The notes: generated from the sequence alone by a model not told the origin. Counted from the first letter of the stretch, positions 7,036-16,100 are shown. The stretch is 32,160 nt of DNA from Clostridia bacterium (GCA_017466455.1 JAFTUD010000038.1:1-32160); one strand, 5' to 3'. A program made the numbers and translations.

Positions 7036-8005
7036 AGCTTAATACACCCTCTGCAAAAGTATTCTTAACTCTTTTGTAAGCCTCGGCAGTGCTCTCGGCA
7101 GTAATCGTAGCGCCCGCCGCACGGGTATGTCCGCCACCGCCAAGCGATGCGCAAAGCCTTGATACATCAATCTCAGCATTCGCCCTTGACGAAATGAAAA
7201 ACTTGCCCTCGTCCTTTTCGGATTGCTTGATGGAAACCGCAACTAAAACACCGTCAATTTGCCTTACCGTGTTTACAATATCGCTCACATCAGCCTCGCA
7301 AATTCCGTACCGTGCCTTTAGCTCGTTTGTCGCAAAAATAATAGCAAGCCTGCCGTCATAAAGCAACTCAACATTGTCGTAAACCATACGGTTTGCCGAA
7401 ATCTCACCAACGGTAAGGCTGTCAAAAATCCTACGGTTTATCTCGGCAAAGTCAATTCCGCTTGAAATCAGCTCCGCACCGATAACCATAGCTCGCTCAT
7501 TCGTGTTTGAATACTTAAAACAGCCCGTGTCACCGCTAAGCCCCGCATAAATGCACTCGAAAAAGTGCTTCGGTAGCTTTTTGAGGATTTTCAGCGCCCT
7601 TGCAAGCTCATAAATTATCATAGCGCACGCAGGCGAAAACTCCTCATAGTAATCACTAAATCTTGTGTTGCTCTCGTGATGGTCAATAGTTAAATCAACC
7701 CTCTCGGCAAATGCGCCCTGCGCCCCAAGCTGAGCAGGAGAGGCAACATCAACCGCAATCACTCTTTCATATTCGTCAATATCGTACCCGTCGGTAAGCG
7801 ATACTCCACCCGTTATAAAGTGGAATTTCGCACTCGGCTCATCACAGTCAACAACCTTAACCTCAGAGCCGAAATGCTCCAAAATATGCTTAAGCCCAAA
7901 TGATGAGCCGAGCGTGTCGGGGTCAGGGTTCTTGTGACAGCAGATCAGTGTTTTTTTCTTAACCCGTACTAAGGCACAAAGCCCCTTTAGGCTGAGCTTA
8001 TTCAT
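7025..8005 (-). CDS. nrnA: DHH-family phosphoesterase (NrnA-like oligoribonuclease/pAp phosphatase)
   Basis: NrnA degrades short RNA oligomers and dephosphorylates 3'-phosphoadenosine 5'-phosphate. The 326-residue product has the DHH motif I HKNPDPDTLGSS, the DHHES metal-binding motif III, and the DHHA1 substrate motif GGGGHTRAAGA near the C-terminus. The start at 8005 overlaps the rbfA stop (ATGAATAA) and is preferred over 8047, which would lie deep inside rbfA. The placement between rbfA and truB is the conserved Bacillota arrangement. The gene symbol is by family and context; the exact substrate is inferred. Confidence 0.92.
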   Translation of the reverse strand: MNKLSLKGLCALVRVKKKTLICCHKNPDPDTLGSSFGLKHILEHFGSEVKVVDCDEPSAKFHFITGGVSLTDGYDIDEYERVIAVDVASPAQLGAQGAFAERVDLTIDHHESNTRFSDYYEEFSPACAMIIYELARALKILKKLPKHFFECIYAGLSGDTGCFKYSNTNERAMVIGAELISSGIDFAEINRRIFDSLTVGEISANRMVYDNVELLYDGRLAIIFATNELKARYGICEADVSDIVNTVRQIDGVLVAVSIKQSEKDEGKFFISSRANAEIDVSRLCASLGGGGHTRAAGATITAESTAEAYKRVKNTFAEGVLSYAE

Positions 8006-8369
8006 CACCCTCATCTCCCTCATCATCGCTCTTAATATCAAGCTCATTTAAAATCTTAGAGATATTAGCGCCGTACTCCGCACTGCCGTCATACTCAAAG
8101 GCAAGCTGTGGAGTCTGCCTTAAATTAAGACGCTTCGCAAGCTCCGAGCGAAGGAAGCCCTGCGCATTCTTAAGCCCCTTTAATACCTCATTCTTGTCCC
8201 CCGTCATAACGGAGAAGTAAATCTTCGCAAATTTAAGGTCGCCACTCACCTCAGCGCCGGTTATTGAAACAAAGGCATCGGCAACCCTTGGGTCCTTAAC
8301 ATTGCGGATAATTTGAGCAAGCTCCTCCTTTACCGCATCGTTTATTCTGTTTCTTCTGAATTTAGCCAT
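7998..8369 (-). CDS. rbfA: Ribosome-binding factor A
   Basis: RbfA is a small KH-domain protein that helps mature the 16S rRNA 5' end and is released late in 30S assembly. The 123-residue product starts MAKFRRNRINDAVKEELAQI and carries the diagnostic KDPRVADAFVSITGAEVSGDLKFAKIYFS-type core (position about 24-52) and LRSELAKRLNLRQTP. GGAAAAGGA precedes the ATG at 8369; the longer frame to 8441 adds a non-homologous leader. The C-terminus is a run of acidic residues (DDEGDEGDE). It is the first gene of the operon; the usual upstream infB/nusA genes are absent here. Confidence 0.95.
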   Translation of the reverse strand: MAKFRRNRINDAVKEELAQIIRNVKDPRVADAFVSITGAEVSGDLKFAKIYFSVMTGDKNEVLKGLKNAQGFLRSELAKRLNLRQTPQLAFEYDGSAEYGANISKILNELDIKSDDEGDEGDE

Positions 8370-8476
8370 AATTTTTTCCTTTTCCAATCTAGTTCTAATC
8401 TGAATTTCAAATAAAATCAAAGCAATGAGGAAGCGTGACACACCAAAAAATATTTTCCGCCATTACTCTATTTTAT

Positions 8477-8505
8477 AGTATAACATATATAAATAAAAAA
8501 TTCAA
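8477..8505 (-). promoter_or_regulatory. Promoter of the rbfA-nrnA-truB operon
   Basis: On the minus strand TTGAAT (8500-8505) and TATACT (8477-8482) are 17 bases apart, about 110 bases upstream of rbfA. The 8370-8616 spacer otherwise contains this and the divergent promoter for the YccF gene and no gene. Confidence 0.65.
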
Positions 8506-8528
8506 AGGTTTTTTATATATTTTTCAAC

Positions 8529-8557
8529 TTGACAAAGATAAAATAATGTAGTAAAAT
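8529..8557 (+). promoter_or_regulatory. Promoter of the YccF-domain gene
   Basis: TTGACA (8529-8534) and TAAAAT (8552-8557) are separated by 17 bases and lie 60 bases before the ATG. It matches the window's recurring TTGACA-N17-TAAAAT form. Confidence 0.8.
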
Positions 8558-8616
8558 AAATCTAACAGTCAGCGCATAAGCGCAGTGACCCTTAAATATT
8601 AAAAATAGGAGAAAAA

Positions 8617-9015
8617 ATGAAGCTTGTAGGAAATATAATTTGGTTCATTCTCTTTGGAATGATACCGTGCGCTATTCACTTCGTGCTTGGTGCGATACTT
8701 TGCTGTACCTTTATATGCTTTCCGGCAGGAATGGCGCTTTTCAAAATCGCAAAGCTTGAGGCATTTCCCTTCGGCAAAACGACCGAGCTAAAGGCAGAGG
8801 AGCCAAGCATTGTAAATATTTTGTGGGTTGCCCTTATCGGTAGCTCAATTTCAGTAGTATACCTTCTTTTGGCACTCGTTCTTTGCGCAACGATAATCCT
8901 TATCCCCTTCGCAAAGCAATGCGTCAAAATCGCCAAGCTCGCGCATGTCCCCTTCGGTAGCGAGGTGTATCACACCGATATGCTAAGACAGTCTAATCAT
9001 AATTCAAACATATAA
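8617..9015 (+). CDS. YccF-domain (DUF307) inner-membrane protein
   Basis: The 132-residue protein contains two copies of the YccF-type pattern: a hydrophobic segment starting GNIIWFILFG, then CTFICFPAG and the short KIAKLEAFPFGK, repeated in the second half as NILWVALIGS, ATIILIPFA and KIAKLAHVPFG. It is predicted to have four membrane segments with conserved PFG ends. The function of the family is unknown. TAGGAG precedes the ATG by six bases, it has its own promoter and two terminators follow, so it is monocistronic. Confidence 0.9.
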   Translation: MKLVGNIIWFILFGMIPCAIHFVLGAILCCTFICFPAGMALFKIAKLEAFPFGKTTELKAEEPSIVNILWVALIGSSISVVYLLLALVLCATIILIPFAKQCVKIAKLAHVPFGSEVYHTDMLRQSNHNSNI

Positions 9016-9021
9016 AATAAA

Positions 9022-9050
9022 AAAGCCCTCGCACCGCCGAGGGCTTTCGC
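9022..9050. terminator. AAAGCCCTCG / CGAGGGCTTT terminator hairpin
   Basis: A perfect 10-bp stem with a CACCGC loop lies just after the YccF gene. Its A- and T-runs allow it to work in both directions, although the T-run is short. A closely related hairpin occurs at 16069-16086. Confidence 0.7.
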
Positions 9051-9154
9051 ATATAAAAATATCAAAAAGCAAGAAATATTGCGGAAAATATGAATGATTA
9101 TTCGTATTCGGCTCAAAAAATAAGTAGCCTTATTGAATTTTCGGTTGAATAAAG

Positions 9155-9198
9155 AAGCAGTCAGATGCCCATGCTCTTGGACACCTGACTGCTTTTTT
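9155..9198. terminator. Bidirectional terminator between YccF and phoR-like genes
   Basis: A stem AAGCAGTCAG / CTGACTGCTT, extended inside by TG-CCA/TGG-CA pairing, ends in TTTTTT on the plus strand and TTCTTTATT on the minus strand. It separates convergent transcripts: the YccF gene (plus) and the phosphate operon (minus). Confidence 0.8.
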
Positions 9199-9206
9199 GA
9201 TTGCCT

Positions 9207-10910
9207 TTAATTGCTTTTGCTGAAAACTATTGTAACCGTTGTGCCGACACCGATTTCGCTTTCGATAGAAAGCTCGGCATTATATAGCGCGCAAATGTGC
9301 TTTACGATTGCAAGACCTAAGCCCGTACCGCCCGTCTTTTTAGAGCGAGATTTATCTACACGGTAAAATCTTTCGCAAAGGCGCGGAATATTCTCTTTTT
9401 CAATTCCGATTCCCGTATCGGCTACCGATAATTTCGTTTCATCTTCATTTTCGCTAATCGTAACGGTGATTTTGCCGTTTTCTATGTTGTAATGGATTGC
9501 GTTCGAGCAAAGATTTTCAACCACCTCGAAAATCTTTTTATTATCCGCCAAAACCGTTCCCGCACCCTTTATCTCCAAGGCTATATTTTTCTTTTTAAGC
9601 TCGGAGGCAAGCTCCAACGCCACCTCATCCGCAACAGCCCTCACATCAACAGGAGAGTGAACAATATCAATATTTTCGCCGTTTTCAAGCTTGCTTAATT
9701 TCAGCATATCGGAAATTAGCGAAGCAAGGCGCAAGCTTTCCTTGTGTATTCTGTCCACTTGCTTTTTAGAGCCGTCGTCAAGCGCTTCCTTTGCAAGCAA
9801 CAGCTCCGATAAGCCCTGCATAACGGCGACGGGGGTTTTCAGCTCGTGAGAAGCGTTCGCAAAGAAGTCGCTCTTTTGCTTTGCCATTGCCTTTTGACTT
9901 GTAATATCTGTAATAATCACGATAGAATATACATTATCGCTTTGGCTGTCCACCTTGCGTATGACTACGGACAGTTCCTTGCCCTTATAAGTATATTCGG
10001 AAGCATAATTCTCGCCAAGATGACGGGCAATTTTCTCGCAAAGAGGTAGGTCGTCAATCAAATAGATAAAATCCTTACCCATAACATTTTCGGTGGAATC
10101 GAAAATAGTAGAAAGACTTTTGTTTGCAAAAATAATCCTTTTATTTTCATCAATCGCAACAATGCCCTGCGAAACATTTTCAAGCACCGTATTCAGCTTG
10201 TTATGCTCCTCTTGTACTCTTTGAATATGCGTATGCGTGTTTGCGCTTAATTCGTTGATTTCGTTAAGCACGGAATAAAGCTCAGGCTCGCCCGAATCCG
10301 TTTTGATAGGCGTATAGTTACCTGCATTTAAGCTACGCAGGCTGTTGCCAACCTCGGTGATTTTGCCCGATATTTTATTAGACAGCATATTGGAAATTAC
10401 AATAGAAACAATCAGGCAAACGACCAAAACCACAATCAAAATAGGGAGAGCAACCCCTAAATATCCGTTAATCTGACTGCTCTTGACGGCTAAACGCAAA
10501 ATAATTTCCGTGCCGTTTTCAAGCTGTGTTTTCAAGGCGTAATATGTCATATTACAGTTGAATGTTTCGGAATATCTTTCTACCGCCTCGGGCTTCCCGT
10601 TTAGCGCGTTTTTAACCTCTTCACGGTCAATATGGCTTTCAAGCGGGGATTTCGTATCGCTCTCATATAGCACATTCCCGTCTAAATCCATAATCGTTAC
10701 GCGGAAGGCGTCGTCGCTTTCGTAACGGGAAAAATTGCCAAAATCATCGGTGCTTTGCACAAGCGAGCAAGCAAGCTCCGTTTCCTCCGCAAGACGCTCC
10801 TTCATCATTTCTTTTGCGTTGACATTTACGGCAACGATACCGAAAATAAACATCACAAGAACGGAAAGAAAGGTAAGCGCAAGAATTTGAAATAATGTTT
10901 TCTTCTTCAT
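9207..10910 (-). CDS. PhoR-like sensor histidine kinase
   Basis: This 567-residue membrane kinase is the likely phosphate sensor partner of the adjacent response regulator. Order: N-terminal membrane segment (about 8-29), an extracytoplasmic domain (30-150), second membrane segment (about 151-173), HAMP (about 174-230), PAS (about 235-338), HisKA with the phospho-acceptor H355 in ASHELKTP, and HATPase with N-box N466/N470, DTGIGIE (D498) and GGTGLGLAIVK (527-537). This is the architecture of B. subtilis PhoR. Its ATG follows the regulator's stop directly (TAAATG). It is the final gene of the operon. The specific name phoR is inferred from context. Confidence 0.92.
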   Translation of the reverse strand: MKKKTLFQILALTFLSVLVMFIFGIVAVNVNAKEMMKERLAEETELACSLVQSTDDFGNFSRYESDDAFRVTIMDLDGNVLYESDTKSPLESHIDREEVKNALNGKPEAVERYSETFNCNMTYYALKTQLENGTEIILRLAVKSSQINGYLGVALPILIVVLVVCLIVSIVISNMLSNKISGKITEVGNSLRSLNAGNYTPIKTDSGEPELYSVLNEINELSANTHTHIQRVQEEHNKLNTVLENVSQGIVAIDENKRIIFANKSLSTIFDSTENVMGKDFIYLIDDLPLCEKIARHLGENYASEYTYKGKELSVVIRKVDSQSDNVYSIVIITDITSQKAMAKQKSDFFANASHELKTPVAVMQGLSELLLAKEALDDGSKKQVDRIHKESLRLASLISDMLKLSKLENGENIDIVHSPVDVRAVADEVALELASELKKKNIALEIKGAGTVLADNKKIFEVVENLCSNAIHYNIENGKITVTISENEDETKLSVADTGIGIEKENIPRLCERFYRVDKSRSKKTGGTGLGLAIVKHICALYNAELSIESEIGVGTTVTIVFSKSN

Positions 10911-11576
10911 TTATTTGTTTTCAAACCGATATCCGATACCGCGAACGGTAACGATACAGTCCTTTCCTCCTGCTTCCCGTATTTTTTCACGCAGAGATGC
11001 AATGTGGATATCAAGCGTTCTTGTTTCGCCCATATAATCCTCGCCCCAAACCTCACGGAACATTTCTTCACGCTCTACCGTAACGCCAGCTTTGCCGATA
11101 AGCAATTTCAAAAGCTTGAATTCCTTCATCGTAAGAGCTAAATCCTTATCGTTATAAAACGCCTTATACACATTGTTGTCAATCGAAAATCCGTTTACGC
11201 TCGTTATATAAAGCCTTGCACGGCGCAGGTTGGTTTTTACGCGCGCCAAAAGCTCCAAAACCGAAAAGGGCTTTGCCATATAATCGTCAGCGCCCTTGTT
11301 CAAGCCCTTTACGAAGCTGATCTCATCTGATTTCGCACTTACGCAAATTACGGGGATTTTTTCGTCAATTTCACGAATTTTCGTTAAAATCGTAAATCCG
11401 TCCATAATCGGTAGCATAATATCAAGGATAACAAGGTCGGGCTTTTTAATGCTAAAGATGTCAAAAAAGTCCTTGCCGTTTTCAAAAATTTTCGTTTCGT
11501 AATTTTCTTCAAACGCGCCTTCGTAAACCTCCTGCATGCCTTCGTCGTCTTCAACGATATAAATAAGTTCCTTCAT
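10911..11576 (-). CDS. OmpR/PhoB-family response regulator (PhoP-like)
   Basis: The 221-residue protein has a receiver domain (acidic pocket D10/D11, phospho-acceptor D52 in LVILDIMLP, K102 in AKPF) and a C-terminal winged-helix domain of the OmpR type (LTMKEFKLLKLL, REEMFREVWGEDYMGETRTLDIHIASLR, VRGIGYRFE). Its ATG overlaps the phoU stop (TAATG), and the kinase follows with no gap, so the three are coupled. By context it is the PhoP/PhoB regulator and would bind the phased repeats upstream of pstS at 15916-15943. In many Bacillota phoPR is separate from pst; here it sits at the operon's end. Confidence 0.94.
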   Translation of the reverse strand: MKELIYIVEDDEGMQEVYEGAFEENYETKIFENGKDFFDIFSIKKPDLVILDIMLPIMDGFTILTKIREIDEKIPVICVSAKSDEISFVKGLNKGADDYMAKPFSVLELLARVKTNLRRARLYITSVNGFSIDNNVYKAFYNDKDLALTMKEFKLLKLLIGKAGVTVEREEMFREVWGEDYMGETRTLDIHIASLREKIREAGGKDCIVTVRGIGYRFENK

Positions 11577-12229
11577 TATACTTTTATGTGTACTCCCGTT
11601 TCGTTATATTTTGTCCATTCACATACATTTACCGCGTGATCGCCGATTCGCTCCAAATACTTTGCGACCATCATAAGCTCAATGGCTTGATCGCCGTTTT
11701 CTCCGTCCTTTTTGATAAGCTCTATCAAATCGTTTTTAACGGCTAAAAACATCTCATCCATTTCATCATCGAGCTTTATCACCTCATCGGCAAGGGCTTC
11801 GTTATTGTTGATAAACGAGCTTACGCTTTCTCTGACCATTCTCACGGCAAGATTGCCCATAGCGGTAATATGCGTAAGCTTTTTAATATATTTTTCGCCC
11901 GGCATTGTGTAAACCAAATCGCCAATATCGCTTGCTTGGTCGCCAAATCGCTCAATGTCCGTTATCATTTTAAGCGCGGTGGAAACCTCGCGAAAATCCT
12001 TTGCAACGGGCTGTTGCTTGAGCAGTATTCGCATACAGCGCTTTTCAATATCCATTTCGTATTCATCTACGCGCTTATCCATTTGCCCGATGCTTTTTCC
12101 AAGCTCCCTATCACGGTTGACAAGCGCCGTGATAGCGCTTTCTATCATTTGCTCGGTAAGACGGCACATTTCCACAAGCTCGTTCTTTAACAGCGCAAGC
12201 TCTTCTTCAAATATTTTTCTAATAGACAT
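11576..12229 (-). CDS. phoU: Phosphate transport system regulator PhoU
   Basis: PhoU links the Pst transporter to the histidine kinase and suppresses the phosphate starvation response. The 217-residue product is all-helical and has two PhoU repeats, each with the metal-site signature: EKRCMRILLKQQPVAKDFREV with DIERFGDQASDIG in the first, and a second repeat ending AKYLERIGDHAVNVCEW. TAAGGAGTAAGGAC lies before the ATG. It is 58 bases after pstB, and its stop overlaps the start of the response regulator. Confidence 0.96.
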   Translation of the reverse strand: MSIRKIFEEELALLKNELVEMCRLTEQMIESAITALVNRDRELGKSIGQMDKRVDEYEMDIEKRCMRILLKQQPVAKDFREVSTALKMITDIERFGDQASDIGDLVYTMPGEKYIKKLTHITAMGNLAVRMVRESVSSFINNNEALADEVIKLDDEMDEMFLAVKNDLIELIKKDGENGDQAIELMMVAKYLERIGDHAVNVCEWTKYNETGVHIKV

Positions 12230-12287
12230 AGTCCTTACTCCTTAATTATATCGTTTTCTTACAAAAAAATCAATAGTATGACGCATA

Positions 12288-13064
12288 TCAACCGAATCTG
12301 CCCGTAATATAGCGCTCGGTGCGTTCATCCTTGGGTGATGTAAATATATCATCGGTGTTGCCGTATTCTACAAGCTCTCCCAAAAGGAAGAATGCTGTTT
12401 TGTCGGCAATACGGGTTGCTTGTTGCATATTGTGGGTTACGATAACTATGGTAATTTCCTTTTTCAGCTCTTCCATAAGCTCTTCAATTTTACCCGTAGA
12501 GATAGGGTCAAGCGCGCTTGTCGGCTCGTCCATTAAAAGGATTTTCGGGTTTGCCGCCAAAGAGCGCGCAATGCAAAGTCGTTGCTGTTGACCGCCCGAA
12601 AGCCCTAACGCGGATTTATTCAATCTATCCTTTAGCTCGTCCCACATAGCCGCTTGCTTAAGAGAAGTTTCTACAATCTCGTCAAGCCTTGACCGCTTCG
12701 TAATTCCGAAGGTTCTCGGACCGTATGCGATATTATCATAAACGCTCATCGGGAACGGGTTGGGCTTTTGGAATACCATACCTACATTTTTGCGAAGCTC
12801 GTTTATGTCGATTTTGCCGTAAATATCCGTTTCGCCCACATAAAATTTTCCTTCTATTTTGCACCCATCAACTAAATCGTTCATACGGTTAAAGCATTTA
12901 AGAAATGTAGATTTACCGCATCCCGACGGACCGATAAACGCCGTTACCTGCCTCTCGGGAATTTCTACACTGATATTTTTCAAGGCTTGAAAATCGCCGT
13001 ACCAAAGGCTTGCGTCCTTTACGGATATGCTTCCGCCATATGCTTCTTCAATATTTTTAATCAT
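12288..13064 (-). CDS. pstB: Phosphate ABC transporter ATP-binding protein PstB
   Basis: PstB is the ATPase that powers phosphate import. The 258-residue protein carries Walker [10 protein letters not shown] (45-53), the Q-loop [23 protein letters not shown] that is diagnostic of PstB, the signature [13 protein letters not shown], Walker [14 protein letters not shown] and the switch histidine in [13 protein letters not shown] precedes the ATG. The start overlaps the fused permease stop by one base (TAATG). The C-terminal end YITGRFG is typical. Confidence 0.97.
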   Translation of the reverse strand: MIKNIEEAYGGSISVKDASLWYGDFQALKNISVEIPERQVTAFIGPSGCGKSTFLKCFNRMNDLVDGCKIEGKFYVGETDIYGKIDINELRKNVGMVFQKPNPFPMSVYDNIAYGPRTFGITKRSRLDEIVETSLKQAAMWDELKDRLNKSALGLSGGQQQRLCIARSLAANPKILLMDEPTSALDPISTGKIEELMEELKKEITIVIVTHNMQQATRIADKTAFFLLGELVEYGNTDDIFTSPKDERTERYITGRFG

Positions 13065-14905
13065 TATTTATCTCCTTGTAATCTTTTGTTAAGCTTGCTT
13101 GCGATAAGCTCCGCTAAAAGGTTTAACCCAAGCACGAGAATAATCAGCACCACCGCCGTGGCATATGCTTCGTTTACATACCAGCCCTCGCCCGAAAGCC
13201 TGTAAAGCGCAACCGCAAGCGTGGCATTGCTGTCCAAATATCCCGTAGGCGTTGCGGATATTACCGAGCCCATAGTGTAAATAAACGGGGCGGACTCCGC
13301 AATCACTCTGCCCATGCTTAGAATAATGGCAGATATAATGCCGGGAAGCGCACACGGCAACACAATTTTGAAAATTGTTCTCATTTTACCTGCGCCAAGA
13401 GCAAGACTTCCTTCGCGCAAGCTGTTTTGTACCGACTTTAAGCTTTCCTCTGTGGAACGCACAATTGTGGGAAGTAGCATTATGCTTATTGTTAGCGTAC
13501 CTGCCAAAATAGAGCTTGTACCGCCAATCAGTGAAACGAAGGTTATCATACCGAAAAGTCCGTAAACAATAGACGGAACACCGTTCAAAAGGTCGATTGC
13601 GCCACGGATAACCTTGATGAAGAAATTGTTTTTCTTTGCGTATTCGTTTAAGAAAATTGCCGTACATAGCCCGATAGGAACGGATATTAGCAGGCTCAAC
13701 GCAACCGTCATAAGCGTTGTAATAATCGACGGCAATATCGTAATTTTTTCGCTGTCAAACTCATATTTCCCAAAGAGCAGGTGAGGGCTTGATATAAGTG
13801 TCGGAAAGCCCTTTATAAAGATAAAGCCTATTACTAGAAGTAATACCGTACCCGCAAAGGCGCCTGCGCCGATAGCCGCGCCCGCACCGATATTCGCCGT
13901 TTTGATTTTATACTTAAATCCCGCGATTTTATCCTTACACCTTGTCCAAAATGTAGCCTTCCTTGTTTTTTCATTTCTCTTAATAATTTTGGAAAATAAG
14001 CCCTTTCCTTCAACTGCGCCCTTTATCGCCCTTTTCGAGATAGCCCCGAACACAAGGTTTACAATAAGCACGAACACAAGCAAAATCACACCCGTAGCAA
14101 CAAGCGCGCCTTGCTGAACCTCGCCTGCGTAGCCCATTTCCATAACGATATTTGCGGTTAAAACGCGGAAGCTGTTGAAAAGCGAATCGGGATAGGCAAC
14201 GGAATTGCCCGCAACCATAACGACCGCCATTGTTTCGCCAAGCGCACGGCCAATACCTAAAACAAGAGATGCTGTTACGCCTGATTTTGCCGCCTTCGTA
14301 ACCGTGCCGAAAACCGCCTGCGAGTGCGTAGAGCCAAGCGCAAGTGCGCCCTCGTAATAAGCGCGCGGGACAGCCTCTAAGCTCGTTTTAGAGAGGGAAA
14401 CGACGGTTGGCATAATCATAATGCCGAGTATTAGCGATGTCGCTAAAAGTCCGCTTCCGTTGTTCGGGGCAAAATTCGCAAGCAACGGGAGCAGGAATAC
14501 AATACCGAAAAAGCCGTAAACCACCGACGGAATACCCGCAAGCAGGTTTATCATTGATGAAAAAATCCTTTTTAACCTCTTCGGGCAATAGAACGCTATG
14601 AATACTGCGGCAAAAAAGCCAAGCGTACCGCCGATTAAAAGCGCACCGACTGTTGCCGCAAGCGTGCTGACTATCATTTTTAATATGCCGTAAGAGCCTG
14701 AAAGGGTTGCATTTTCGTATTTATCCAATCTGTCGGGCGACCAATCGTCCCCGAGGATAAAGTCAAATAATCCGATTTTATTAAAGGCAGGAATACTTTT
14801 AATTAACATAAAAACGAAAATGGCGGCAACGGCGATTACGCATATAACCGCCGCTACCGTGAATATTGCTTGTCCTGCTTTTTCTTTGATTTTTGTGGTA
14901 TTCAT
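13064..14905 (-). CDS. Fused phosphate permease PstC-PstA
   Basis: This 613-residue protein joins the two normally separate membrane subunits of the Pst transporter. Residues 1-about 298 are PstC-like ([22 protein letters not shown] and EAA loop 185-212, [10 protein letters not shown]), and about 345-613 are PstA-like ([16 protein letters not shown] loop 498-523, [16 protein letters not shown]). A charged linker (about 299-335) joins them, so the chain has an even pair of EAA loops for the two PstB sites. The ATG at 14905 sits one base after the pstS stop (TGATATG); a GTG at 14923 inside pstS is an alternative. There is no strong ribosome binding site for either, so translation is probably coupled. 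The stop overlaps pstB. Confidence 0.93.
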   Translation of the reverse strand: MNTTKIKEKAGQAIFTVAAVICVIAVAAIFVFMLIKSIPAFNKIGLFDFILGDDWSPDRLDKYENATLSGSYGILKMIVSTLAATVGALLIGGTLGFFAAVFIAFYCPKRLKRIFSSMINLLAGIPSVVYGFFGIVFLLPLLANFAPNNGSGLLATSLILGIMIMPTVVSLSKTSLEAVPRAYYEGALALGSTHSQAVFGTVTKAAKSGVTASLVLGIGRALGETMAVVMVAGNSVAYPDSLFNSFRVLTANIVMEMGYAGEVQQGALVATGVILLVFVLIVNLVFGAISKRAIKGAVEGKGLFSKIIKRNEKTRKATFWTRCKDKIAGFKYKIKTANIGAGAAIGAGAFAGTVLLLVIGFIFIKGFPTLISSPHLLFGKYEFDSEKITILPSIITTLMTVALSLLISVPIGLCTAIFLNEYAKKNNFFIKVIRGAIDLLNGVPSIVYGLFGMITFVSLIGGTSSILAGTLTISIMLLPTIVRSTEESLKSVQNSLREGSLALGAGKMRTIFKIVLPCALPGIISAIILSMGRVIAESAPFIYTMGSVISATPTGYLDSNATLAVALYRLSGEGWYVNEAYATAVVLIILVLGLNLLAELIASKLNKRLQGDK

Positions 14906-14906
14906 A

Positions 14907-15842
14907 TCAATCTGCAATCTCACTGAATTTCGTTACTTTTCCGCTGAATATATCGTAAAGCTGCGCAACCGTAAGGTCGTCTACGCCTTCGTTGTCCTTG
15001 TTTACGATAACCGCCACCGCGTCAAGACATACATTGAAGCTGCTTATGCCATCTTCCTTTACGCTTGCGGAAGAAAGTCCGATTACATTGCCGTTTTTGT
15101 CGTTTTGTACAGCGGTTTTACCTACGGAAGAGCCTTGCAAATCAAGCGTGAATATATCGTCAGCCGTTCTTCCATAAAGGCTTGCGTAACCACTCATTGC
15201 TTTTTTGATAAACTTTTCCATAGAGGTAGAGCCGTTTACAGTGATTTTTCCACCCGCAGGGAGCGAAGCTTTTACCTCGTATTCTGCAACGGGAATACCC
15301 GCTTCGCCTTCGTTCGCTCTTTTCGTTTCATCAGCAAGGTAAATACAGCCTGCCTCGCTTGCATGCGTTTCAGCCGCATCACTCTTTAAGTAGAGCAAGA
15401 AGTCTTTGGCAATGTCGGTAAGCTCAACCGTAGAGCTTGTCATAATTACAAACGGTCTTTGGATTTTGTACGAGCCGTCGAGAACGCTTTGAGAGGTAGG
15501 CGCAACACCGTTTATCTTTACTACCTTAATCGTATCGTTTACCGAGCCGAGCGAGATGTAGCCGATAGCGTTTTTGTCACTTGCCACCTTACTCATGACA
15601 TTACCCGTTTCCTTTTGAATATCGGCGTTAGAGGTCGTTTTATAAACCTTCTTTCCGTCAACCTTCATTTCAAGGAAGCTTCCGTTGCCGTCACTTACCG
15701 CCTTGTCAAACGCTTCGCGCGTTCCACTGCCTTGCTCACGGGCTACAACCGTGATATTCTTTTCACCGCCACAAGCGGTAAGTCCTACTGCACCTGTAAT
15801 AAGGAGCAAGCAGGAAAGTAAAATTGATAAAAGTTTTTTCAT
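14907..15842 (-). CDS. pstS: Phosphate-binding lipoprotein, circularly permuted PstS
   Basis: PstS captures phosphate outside the membrane for the PstCA-B importer. The 311-residue product has a lipobox LTAC (Cys 24). Its halves are in an unusual order: residues 29-150 (ITVVAREQGSGTREAFD, NAIGYISLGSVNDTIKVVKI, IQRPFVIMTS) match the usual C-terminal half of PstS, while 199-311 (ITVNGSTSMEKF, LDAVAVIVNKDN, LTVAQLYDIFSGK) match the usual N-terminal half. Both phosphate-binding loops, SGTR and GSTS, are therefore kept. An AAGGAG precedes the ATG, and a candidate Pho box lies upstream. I recall similar order in other Clostridia, so it may be a lineage trait. It heads the operon. Confidence 0.93.
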   Translation of the reverse strand: MKKLLSILLSCLLLITGAVGLTACGGEKNITVVAREQGSGTREAFDKAVSDGNGSFLEMKVDGKKVYKTTSNADIQKETGNVMSKVASDKNAIGYISLGSVNDTIKVVKINGVAPTSQSVLDGSYKIQRPFVIMTSSTVELTDIAKDFLLYLKSDAAETHASEAGCIYLADETKRANEGEAGIPVAEYEVKASLPAGGKITVNGSTSMEKFIKKAMSGYASLYGRTADDIFTLDLQGSSVGKTAVQNDKNGNVIGLSSASVKEDGISSFNVCLDAVAVIVNKDNEGVDDLTVAQLYDIFSGKVTKFSEIAD

Positions 15843-15877
15843 TTGATTTTTTCTCCTTTTCTTGAATTAGCACCCTT

Positions 15878-15943
15878 ATTATACTGCACTTAAAATTTCC
15901 TAACTATCACTTTTTTGTTCGGGTTATGTAAAGTTTATGTTAA
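15878..15943 (-). promoter_or_regulatory. pstS promoter with phased Pho box
   Basis: Read on the minus strand, three hexamers spaced 11 bases apart, TTAACA (15938-15943), TTTACA (15927-15932) and the weaker CGAACA (15916-15921), form the tandem array expected for PhoP of the B. subtilis type (TTAACA-like, 11-bp phasing). A perfect TATAAT -10 lies at 15878-15883, with no good -35, as expected for an activated promoter. The repeat array lies about 75-100 bases before the ATG. Binding by the operon's own regulator is inferred. Confidence 0.78.
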
Positions 15944-15957
15944 ATTTCATTTTTTAA

Positions 15958-15991
15958 CAAAAAAGAGCTTAGATTGCTACACCTAAGCTCT
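15958..15991 (-). terminator. Terminator upstream of the phosphate operon
   Basis: On the minus strand, AGAGCTTAG / CTAAGCTCT with a 10-base loop is followed by TTTTTTG. It would stop transcripts from the cysteine hydrolase gene before the pstS promoter. The 15843-16100 spacer holds this, the pstS promoter and the hairpin at 16069. Confidence 0.8.
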
Positions 15992-16068
15992 AACCTTCTT
16001 TAATTTACCCTAAGTAATGTATTACTATAATGATTTTTATTTGTTTTTTAAATCTTTCTATGAATCAC

Positions 16069-16086
16069 GCCCTCGCCGAGGGCTTT
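16069..16086. terminator. GCCCT / AGGGC hairpin after the hydrolase gene
   Basis: A short inverted repeat GCCCTCG-C-CGAGGGC followed by TTTCG on the plus strand is almost the same as the hairpin at 9022-9050. It lies 15 bases after the minus-strand hydrolase stop. On the minus strand it has no T-run, so its role is uncertain. Confidence 0.45.
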
Positions 16087-16100
16087 CGTAATGCGAAAAA

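Noticed and set aside
14820..15389. 189-codon plus-strand frame over the pstS/pstCA junction
   Set aside because: It is antisense to two well-supported genes and has no expression signals.
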